A DNA stretch of 21,278 nt from a virus: the IMG/VR virus record IMGVR_UViG_3300007515_000050, positions 1 through 21,278 of that record. One strand, given 5' to 3'. Of the stretch, positions 13,173-19,577 are shown piece by piece; positions within the stretch are counted from its first letter, which is position 1; the number at the start of each line of letters is the position of its first letter. The notes below the pieces were generated by a model that was not told the origin of the DNA, ran no database searches, and saw nothing but the letters and a program-made list of their open reading frames with translations. Made by a program: the position numbers and the translations under genes.

Positions 13173-13394
13173 TTAGTTTTTTTTGAAAATGTTAAAAATC
13201 CCCTTCCACTGGCCAGATTTTTGGTTTTCTTCCTTTTTCATTCTTTGTACATCGAGCTCGTTTTTAAACTCTCTTAATGCAAAAATCGCATGGGCAGCGT
13301 ATCGCCCTTTGGACTTGCGATAGCTTTTATCGCGATACTTTTTGTCAAGATCGCTGAGCATGTCGCAAATCTCCTTGTATGCAAAGTAAACCAT
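13173..13394 (-). CDS. Small basic hypothetical protein (73 aa)
   Basis: Unrecognised. It is strongly charged and helical (DMLSDLDKKYRDKSYRKSKGRY; ALREFKNELDVQRMKKEE) and ends in an amphipathic basic tail GIFNIFKKN, reminiscent of the KIKNIFK end of the 75-aa protein at 244-471. The start lies six bases after the fibre stop, with GAGAG immediately before the ATG and AAGAG a little further upstream, so translation is probably coupled to the fibre gene. It could be a fibre chaperone or accessory by position, which is speculation. Confidence 0.6.
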   Translation of the reverse strand: MVYFAYKEICDMLSDLDKKYRDKSYRKSKGRYAAHAIFALREFKNELDVQRMKKEENQKSGQWKGIFNIFKKN

Positions 13395-13400
13395 CTCTCA

Positions 13401-14786
13401 TTACTCTTTGATCTTTATGGTGCCACTGTCCACCCACAAAGCGCCAACCACAGCGGGCTCGCTAGTGGGTAGTTTACTAGTGTTTAGAACAACGTGACCA
13501 TCCTTTGTGAGCTTCATCACTTCATCTGCGGTGCTCACGTCGTTACCATCCGTAGAGCTATCGACGCAAAATAGCAATTCTCCTTGTCCGTTGCCACCTG
13601 TTCTTTTATGGACTATAGCAGACTTCATAAGTCTACCGCCTGTGTCTACACCAAATCCTATTCCTGCATATTTGTCGGAAGCGGCAACCTCCGAGTGGAT
13701 TCTAACTTTCATACCGCCTTGGTCAAAGGTGTCGCTGGCATCATCCACATGAAATAATGAATCAGGCGCAGTTGCTCCGCCAGTTCCAACGCCGACTCTT
13801 TCTGCTGATGTGATGGTAATGGCTGTTGCGTCTGCGCTTGAAGATATACCTGCCGTACTTCCGCCAGCCGCTGCCCAAGCAGTTGTTCCGTTAGTTTGTG
13901 CGGTCAGAACATAATCATTAGTTGACGTAACCGCTGTTGGTAAAGTATAAGCGCCGTTTATTTTTACTCCTCCTGCATCCAGAATCTGTAGACGTTCGAC
14001 GGCAGCGTTCCCGCCGCTTGCATTTTCAATTACTAAATTTCCACCAGTATCTTTTATTCTATAGTCAGTATAGTTATCTGCTCCCCAAGTGTCATTTGCT
14101 CCACGCTGTAGCTCAATCGCGGGAACGGCAGAAGAATCTGTGTCGGCATGAATATTAAAGACCACGCTTGAATCAGCTTTTTTCATTTGGAGAAGGCAAG
14201 TTGGGGACGTGGCACCCGTGCCTATCCCAACTCTTCCGTTTGCTAAGTCAATGCTTAAATTATTCGCGTGCGCTCCCGTTGTTCCGCCGAAAGTACCTAT
14301 CCCCGCATCAGAACCAATATACAAACTGTCGTTGGAATCCCTTATCCTAAGATAGGCATCCGTATCAGTAGATTGAAAATCTGCTAATTGATTGTCAGCA
14401 TTCACAACACTAATAGGAGAACTTGGACTTGGCTGACCTATGCCCAAGCGATTATTTGTCGAATCCCAATGTAAACCAGAATCAGCAAAAATTGTATCTT
14501 CGTCAGACCAAATAGCGACCTTATTTGCCGTACCAGTTCCGATTTCTCCTGCTGCTGTTAAATCCGACTCTGAAACGTCGTTAGACCTCCAGTATAGTTT
14601 ACCATCAGCTTTAGTATATAAAAGTCCGCCATCTCCATTACTCGGCGCAGATGGGGTACTACCCTGCTCTTCAGAGATATGAATAATACCACCGACCTCA
14701 AGAGCTTGGTCTGGATCAGTAACCCCTGCTCCGACATTATGAAGGAACACAATTGGGTTTATATCTCTTAGCAGTATTGTTGCCAT
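13401..14786 (-). CDS. Tail fibre-like protein with GIGT shaft repeats (461 aa)
   Basis: The N-terminal module MATILLRDINPIVFLHN is shared with the fibre at 15014-15910, so it is probably a common virion attachment domain. The shaft carries repeated R(V/L)G(I/V)GT-type units at about residues 113-117 (NRLGIGQPSP), 185-190 (GRVGIGTGATSP) and 330-335 (ERVGVGTGGATAP), each followed by a strand of the type L-x-V, as in intramolecular-chaperone and trimeric fibre shafts. The rest is Gly/Ala/Ser/Thr/Asp rich with no Cys cluster. The end (LWVDSGTIKIKE) is a short strand common in fibre tails. It starts 19 bases after the stop of the 62-aa gene, with GTGTAA eight bases before the ATG. Likely a receptor-binding fibre or fibre-like virion decoration. 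Confidence 0.75.
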   Translation of the reverse strand: MATILLRDINPIVFLHNVGAGVTDPDQALEVGGIIHISEEQGSTPSAPSNGDGGLLYTKADGKLYWRSNDVSESDLTAAGEIGTGTANKVAIWSDEDTIFADSGLHWDSTNNRLGIGQPSPSSPISVVNADNQLADFQSTDTDAYLRIRDSNDSLYIGSDAGIGTFGGTTGAHANNLSIDLANGRVGIGTGATSPTCLLQMKKADSSVVFNIHADTDSSAVPAIELQRGANDTWGADNYTDYRIKDTGGNLVIENASGGNAAVERLQILDAGGVKINGAYTLPTAVTSTNDYVLTAQTNGTTAWAAAGGSTAGISSSADATAITITSAERVGVGTGGATAPDSLFHVDDASDTFDQGGMKVRIHSEVAASDKYAGIGFGVDTGGRLMKSAIVHKRTGGNGQGELLFCVDSSTDGNDVSTADEVMKLTKDGHVVLNTSKLPTSEPAVVGALWVDSGTIKIKE

Positions 14787-14794
14787 ATCTTAAA

Positions 14795-14800
14795 TTACAC
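14795..14800 (-). promoter_or_regulatory. GTGTAA leader motif before the 461-aa fibre
   Basis: Exact GTGTAA on the minus strand, eight bases before the ATG at 14786 and five bases after the stop of the 62-aa gene. There is no Shine-Dalgarno in the same leader, so the motif occupies the ribosome-site position. Confidence 0.35.
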
Positions 14801-14805
14801 TTTCT

Positions 14806-14994
14806 TTAATCCATTTTTTCATTTAAAGCTCCCAATACTGTTTTTGTAGCTTTACTTACAACCATATGCTCTTTATATGTCAGCTTAGCGTTCCTAGCTA
14901 AACCGACGATCAGATTAAAAGCATCTTCTACCGACATTTCGTCTACGCGTAAGGATTCTTCTTGATTTGCCTGTTCTGTATTTTCTGTTTCCAT
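14806..14994 (-). CDS. Small hypothetical protein (62 aa) between two fibre genes
   Basis: Unrecognised. It has an acidic, glutamine-rich N-terminus (METENTEQANQEESLR) and one or two helices (EDAFNLIVGLARNAK; HMVVSKATKTVLGAL). It lies 19 bases after one fibre gene and 19 bases before the next, all on one strand, so it is cotranscribed with both. Its MSVxxA...Y core loosely resembles the 75-aa protein that also precedes a fibre gene (244-471). Its leader holds AGTATAATATAAC before the ATG, a relative of the GTGTAA motif, and no Shine-Dalgarno. Confidence 0.6.
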   Translation of the reverse strand: METENTEQANQEESLRVDEMSVEDAFNLIVGLARNAKLTYKEHMVVSKATKTVLGALNEKMD

Positions 14995-15013
14995 AAGTTA
15001 TATTATACTGCAA

Positions 15014-15910
15014 TCATTTAGCTGTGTAAACTCTTATATATCCACGTTTTGGTGCACTTCTTGTGCCAAGATTAACTTGTATCCAGCCTTCTGTTCCTGC
15101 AGATTTTCCTGCGGTTCCTCCATCCTCAAGGATATATTTAGTGTTTCCGCCTATAGCAAATTCTAAATTTGTTGTAGAGTCTGTTGTATCAATAACCCCA
15201 GTATTATCATCCATATCCCAGCTTAATACAATCCCTCGCTCAAAACCACTATCATAAGGATCATCCTGAAAAAATCTAGCTTCACCTTTTACTGTCAATA
15301 GTTGGGAGGATGTGCTTGTCGGCGTAGAAGCTCTTTGTGCTAATATATTTGTTACTGAAGGTAGGCCTACCCCTATATTACTATCTAAAAGAGTAGATGC
15401 TCCCCCAGATGCTATGGACATAATATCTTTATCTGATGAGTCGTGGCTCTTTTTAATAACAAAGTTATTTGCAGAGTTTGACCCAACCCTCCATTTGTCC
15501 GTATCGTCTTTTCTAAATGATAAATAAGTATCATTGTTATCAGCAGAATTTACAGTAACCATGGCGCTACTGTCTGTCGATGCTGTCCCTATGCTTACTT
15601 TTCCGTCTTGTTTTGCGGCGAGTGCAGTTATGGTGCTGCTAATTAATCTAATGTCATCTGTCTTGTCGGCGCTCTCATCATTGACCAATCTCCACTTTTG
15701 AGTGTTGCTACTATTGTACCAACTAATGTTACTTTTGTTTCCCGTGTTAACGCTTGATTTAAATTGTATTCCCTGTCCAGTGTTATCATGTTCAAGCTTT
15801 ATGTTTCCGCCTTTTATTACAAGCTTTTCATCTGGCACAAAATCTGCGCCCAACGCCATGTTGTTTAAAAAAACTACTGGATTTAAATCTTTTAAATTAA
15901 CTGTTGCCAT
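15014..15910 (-). CDS. Tail fibre-like protein (298 aa)
   Basis: The N-terminus MATVNLKDLNPVVFLNN is clearly paralogous to that of the 461-aa fibre. The shaft has a GKVSIGTAST unit (residues 103-112), a NIGVGLPS unit (178-185), and intervening polar segments (YLSFRKDDTDKWRVGSN) that look like repeated beta-hairpin modules of virion fibres. The C-terminus (NLGTRSAPKRGYIRVYTAK) is basic and probably the trimer tip. AGGA lies nine bases before the ATG, and the start overlaps the end of the 103-aa gene by 14 bases, so expression is coupled. Likely role is a receptor-binding or capsid/tail decoration fibre; which part of the virion it joins cannot be seen. Confidence 0.75.
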   Translation of the reverse strand: MATVNLKDLNPVVFLNNMALGADFVPDEKLVIKGGNIKLEHDNTGQGIQFKSSVNTGNKSNISWYNSSNTQKWRLVNDESADKTDDIRLISSTITALAAKQDGKVSIGTASTDSSAMVTVNSADNNDTYLSFRKDDTDKWRVGSNSANNFVIKKSHDSSDKDIMSIASGGASTLLDSNIGVGLPSVTNILAQRASTPTSTSSQLLTVKGEARFFQDDPYDSGFERGIVLSWDMDDNTGVIDTTDSTTNLEFAIGGNTKYILEDGGTAGKSAGTEGWIQVNLGTRSAPKRGYIRVYTAK

Positions 15911-16208
15911 TATGTTTTATCCTATCTCCATCTAAGTAAAATTCTGACGGCTCAGATGGATCTACTTTATGCTTGGCACATTGTATGACCAACTCTTTCA
16001 TGAAATCGTTAATCTCTTTTTGAGATGGGTCTTTTTTACTTTTTACTTTTTCATAATACTTTATGAATTTATCGTCTGCGACAAAATCTATTTTGGAGTC
16101 TTGTCCGTTCATAATTTTTAAACATTCTAATACCGCGAGGTTGTTAAGAAATTTTGGCTTTTGCAAATCTTCATCGAAAGACACTTCTGGTTGTTGTAAT
16201 TTACTCAT
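15897..16208 (-). CDS. Small charged hypothetical protein (103 aa) overlapping a fibre gene
   Basis: Unrecognised helical protein with acidic and lysine-rich stretches (SFDEDLQKPKFLNNLAVLECLKIMNG; YYEKVKSKKDPSQKEINDFMKELV). It follows the tail-tube-like gene by two bases and overlaps the fibre gene downstream by 14 bases, so all three are translated as a unit. Small genes at this place after a tail tube gene are sometimes tail assembly chaperones, but no slippery sequence or frameshifted extension is visible, so that role is not supported. A fibre partner is an alternative. Confidence 0.65.
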   Translation of the reverse strand: MSKLQQPEVSFDEDLQKPKFLNNLAVLECLKIMNGQDSKIDFVADDKFIKYYEKVKSKKDPSQKEINDFMKELVIQCAKHKVDPSEPSEFYLDGDRIKHNGNS

Positions 16209-16210
16209 AT

Positions 16211-17476
16211 TTAAAATGGTGGAAAAAATTCTTGTGATATTTTTTGGTTTGAATTATTAACTACAAAATTTCCGCTACTATCTATAATTTGATGGCTAAA
16301 CGTAACCATAGACCCACTAACGAAAAGTCCTTTTGCATTATTTTCAAAATCGTTCGGGCATGAAAATCTTAAATTAGATGTGGTCTGCCCTCCAATCGCC
16401 TGACCCCCAGCGCTATCAGTAAGCTTTGCGCCAGACAAAACGTGTCTCAATATTACATCAGATCCGTTCTTGAATTTAACTACTAAATTATAATCAGAAT
16501 TAGTATCCAAATTATCAGCTAGATTACCCTTTGAAAGACCAGAGTTTAATAGGGAAATAGAGCACTCTGTTACTACTGGAAAAACCAAAGGCTTATCACT
16601 AGGAAGTTTATTTCCAACATAATCAAGGCTTTCTCTGGGTAAGGTAGTATTTGCTGAATACGTTTGAATTACTTGGTTTTGAAATTTTATTGACTCATCT
16701 CCAGCGGGTGGGTTGCTTTCTAAGATGTCTACCGTTATATCCCCCTGAGTAAAAGCTTTTGGCTGGTTTGTTACATTTGTATTTGCTTCCGCAAAATGTC
16801 TAGGTATAATAATTTTTTTATTATTGGATACAACGACACCAGATTTTAAGTTTAAATCAGGTATATGCACACCACTTCCAGAAGTATAAATCACTACATT
16901 GTTTGATTGTAAACCAACAGAAGTGGTTGCGACTGATCCAACCTCTGCAGCTATACTGTGACTGGTGGTATAACAATTTTGGAAAGACATAACGTTAAAG
17001 TCTTTACTTTGGTTATGTATGTAGTCATGTATTAAAAGTGTCCCAGAAACATTGGGGACCTCTAAAGACTGGTCTCTTATATCCCCACCTCCATCATTGG
17101 TAGTACAGACATAAAGATTTCTTTGATCTTTTTTTCTACCAACGTCAGCGAAGTCATAGAAAAGGTTTTTACTTTCGCTAGTTGATTGATTTTCTGTATA
17201 GAATCCTATTCTATTTTCATTAGATATTCCGTCTGTAATGTAGTTTAATTCTATATCAACCGTTGCCCTACCTTTTTGTCTTGCTGTCGGGGTGGACTTT
17301 CCTAAGGTTATCGCATCTTGCTGTTGAAAAGATATGCCATAATTAAAAGATTGAAGTCTATTAACTCTTTTTAAAATTTCATGACCAGGAACACCAGTTA
17401 TGTATGGGTTTTGTTCGGAAGGAGTAGAACCCATAAAAACGTCTTGTACATTATATATTATCCTGTTTCGAGCCAT
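16211..17476 (-). CDS. Tail tube-like structural protein (421 aa)
   Basis: The first 90 residues (YNVQDVFMGS, then ILKRVNRLQSFNYGISF, then TVDIELNYITDGISNENRIGF) match the pattern I associate with tail-tube-type proteins of marine phages: an ILKR-NR-Q-S-Y-F strand pair followed by a NE-x-x-GF end. The second half (about 300-415: PVVTECSISLLNSGL; HQIIDSSGNF) looks like a second beta domain, so the length fits a duplicated tube fold or a tube plus decoration domain. There is no signal peptide or membrane segment. AGGA lies 7 bases before the ATG, eight bases after the portal stop. The assignment is by pattern only; another virion beta-protein is possible. Confidence 0.5.
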   Translation of the reverse strand: MARNRIIYNVQDVFMGSTPSEQNPYITGVPGHEILKRVNRLQSFNYGISFQQQDAITLGKSTPTARQKGRATVDIELNYITDGISNENRIGFYTENQSTSESKNLFYDFADVGRKKDQRNLYVCTTNDGGGDIRDQSLEVPNVSGTLLIHDYIHNQSKDFNVMSFQNCYTTSHSIAAEVGSVATTSVGLQSNNVVIYTSGSGVHIPDLNLKSGVVVSNNKKIIIPRHFAEANTNVTNQPKAFTQGDITVDILESNPPAGDESIKFQNQVIQTYSANTTLPRESLDYVGNKLPSDKPLVFPVVTECSISLLNSGLSKGNLADNLDTNSDYNLVVKFKNGSDVILRHVLSGAKLTDSAGGQAIGGQTTSNLRFSCPNDFENNAKGLFVSGSMVTFSHQIIDSSGNFVVNNSNQKISQEFFPPF

Positions 17477-17484
17477 ATAAATTC

Positions 17485-19551
17485 CTATGCTTTACTAACA
17501 TATAGAATACTGGCTAAATAGTCATCTACTTGGTGGGCGCAAGCTATTTCTTGAATTTGTTTAACTCTTTTTTTATTCGTATCCACTGGGTTTTTTACAT
17601 AATCTTTAACTTTTAACTCCCAATTTTTTACAGCTTCGTTTGCCAGTATGACGCCCGTTATTCCTTCGGCCACTTCTATTTGTTTTTTGTCTAATATCTT
17701 CTTTTTAAATTTTCTTTTTAATAGACCACACACTTTATTGAAAACCTTGTCAGCTTTAATAAAATTATCTTTTACCTTATTTAAAGAAAAGTTCTCAGAG
17801 GAAGCTCCAACGGGTTTTACGTTTTTGGTTGATTGGGGGGTGTGGGTTCCTGGGGGTCTTCCCGTTTCTTGCGGGGTTTTAGGCATTGGAGCTTGTTGCT
17901 CTTGCATTTTATTAACTTGTTTTTCTTCTGATTTTAAATTTTTATCAGCAAGATCCATTTGCCCCTTTTGAGCTTTATCTGCAAGTACGCCTTGAGTGTG
18001 CGGTCCTCCTGCCATGGGTTCGTAATACCCTTTCTTTTTGAGTTCTAGATACTTCTTTTGAGATTCTCGAGACTCTTTACTGTCGGGAAGTCTTCCAGTT
18101 TCAAGAGCAGTTATGCCCTCTTCTGCAGTCAAAATGCCAAGTTCAATAAGTCTGCTATATATTCTAGTTACCACATCATCGTTTTGTAATGAAATTGGTT
18201 CAAAGTGTGGCATGGGATAATTTTTAAACCCTAACTCTTTGGCGATTCTTTTTATTTCTGGAGCTAGAAAATCATTTATAAAAGCCTCTCTAGCCTTATT
18301 AAGCCTCGCTAAGAATAATTCGACTCTACTGTTTTGATTTGCGAACCTTTCCCCAACTCCAGTTATTATAGCATTTAATCCCATGGTGATATCTCTATCT
18401 ACTACTTCATACTTTTTGGGATCCAAGAGGTCAGCAATTTTAGGAACGACAAATTCAGCTTTTGTTGTATAATCTGCGATTAGAACTCTACCTATAGATT
18501 CGTTTTCAAAAAGTTTCTGCATCGCTTCTAAATTCTTATGGTTTATGCCGCCCTTATCTGGCTCCGAACCCATAGTAACTAAAAGAATTGTTTGCTGCAT
18601 TGTTCTAGTGACAGCCATATCCATCTTTTTGAGCTCGGCTTTCCAGTTTATATCATCCAAAACTGGATAAGCCATGGGAACAGCTAGGGGCTCATAGTCC
18701 TGCCTTTTATAAAAAACCGCATTTAGTTTTTCCATATCCAATGGAACAGTAACAGCACTATGCCTTTGTTTGATTAGGCTTTTAACCTCTTTCGGCAGAT
18801 TATTAAATACTTCTCTGTCTTCGTCAGTTTGCGGGTCTTTCAGCCTAAGTAATTCGTAATCGCTTAGTACCTTATAGTATTTTCCAGCCGCAAAAGAAAT
18901 GTTTCCCCCCACCTGAATATCCGCGGGGTTTAAAATAATATATCTAGAAGGAATTACATAAGTTAGACCAGCATTCGAAGTTCCGAAGGTCTGTGTCATT
19001 TTGTTTAAATCATTTTTTTGTATTTTTGCATCAAACCTATAAAGAAAGACATTTCCAGATCGATAGTACTCTCTAAAAAATTTATCCTGCAAGCTTGATA
19101 GATTTACTTTTTTAAATAGGGCGCTAAAAAAATCTACAGACTTCTTGCTTCCGCCACGGAGAAATATGTCACTCGCAGAAAATTCCGTCATTAAGTCTAT
19201 GGCGTTTCTAAAAATAGCAAAATTATAATATGCTTTTTGGCACAAAATAACCGCATCCCTTACATCTATGTTTGCAGTACTCCCATACCCGCCAGTATTT
19301 TTAAAAGGTACAAGCCCATTATCTATGTTTGCAAATCTATCTGTACGCTCTATGCTTGCAGACCTATTTCTTCTAGTCCTAGTAGCCGTTGCAGCGGTAG
19401 ATACGGCGGCGGTAGCTTGTGAGGCGCTTGAAACCATTAGCGGCTCACTAGAACTATTGGACTTTTTGGTTCTTTTGGTAGCTCTTTTTGCTGGCGCTTT
19501 TTTCGCCGTTGCCGCTTTCGTCTGCTTTGGGCTATTTTGACCTTTTTTCAT
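17485..19551 (-). CDS. Portal protein (688 aa)
   Basis: Follows the terminase directly and has portal-type length and layout. A basic Ala/Lys/Thr low-complexity N-terminus (residues 1-65) is followed by the clip/stem-region sequence with SLQDKFFREYYRSGNVFLYRF (about 153-173), the YxxGNxF pattern common to portal proteins. A middle wing region has long helices, including VERF-like GVGERFANQNSRVELFLARL. After about residue 500 comes a Pro/Gln/Lys-rich linker and a helical C-terminus. The portal forms the dodecameric ring through which terminase pumps DNA. The leader has TATAAAT and GTGTAA (19563-19577) and no Shine-Dalgarno. The charged N- and C-terminal extensions are longer than in minimal portals. 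Confidence 0.82.
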   Translation of the reverse strand: MKKGQNSPKQTKAATAKKAPAKRATKRTKKSNSSSEPLMVSSASQATAAVSTAATATRTRRNRSASIERTDRFANIDNGLVPFKNTGGYGSTANIDVRDAVILCQKAYYNFAIFRNAIDLMTEFSASDIFLRGGSKKSVDFFSALFKKVNLSSLQDKFFREYYRSGNVFLYRFDAKIQKNDLNKMTQTFGTSNAGLTYVIPSRYIILNPADIQVGGNISFAAGKYYKVLSDYELLRLKDPQTDEDREVFNNLPKEVKSLIKQRHSAVTVPLDMEKLNAVFYKRQDYEPLAVPMAYPVLDDINWKAELKKMDMAVTRTMQQTILLVTMGSEPDKGGINHKNLEAMQKLFENESIGRVLIADYTTKAEFVVPKIADLLDPKKYEVVDRDITMGLNAIITGVGERFANQNSRVELFLARLNKAREAFINDFLAPEIKRIAKELGFKNYPMPHFEPISLQNDDVVTRIYSRLIELGILTAEEGITALETGRLPDSKESRESQKKYLELKKKGYYEPMAGGPHTQGVLADKAQKGQMDLADKNLKSEEKQVNKMQEQQAPMPKTPQETGRPPGTHTPQSTKNVKPVGASSENFSLNKVKDNFIKADKVFNKVCGLLKRKFKKKILDKKQIEVAEGITGVILANEAVKNWELKVKDYVKNPVDTNKKRVKQIQEIACAHQVDDYLASILYVSKA

Positions 19552-19562
19552 GCTTTTTATAC

Positions 19563-19577
19563 TTACACTAATTTATA
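19563..19577 (-). promoter_or_regulatory. TATAAAT-TA-GTGTAA element before the portal gene
   Basis: On the minus strand TATAAAT (19571-19577) overlaps the terminase stop and is followed by GTGTAA (19563-19568), 11 bases before the portal ATG. TATAAAT resembles late-promoter boxes of T4-type phages. It could equally be a leader/translation element, because start-site spacing is short. Confidence 0.35.
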
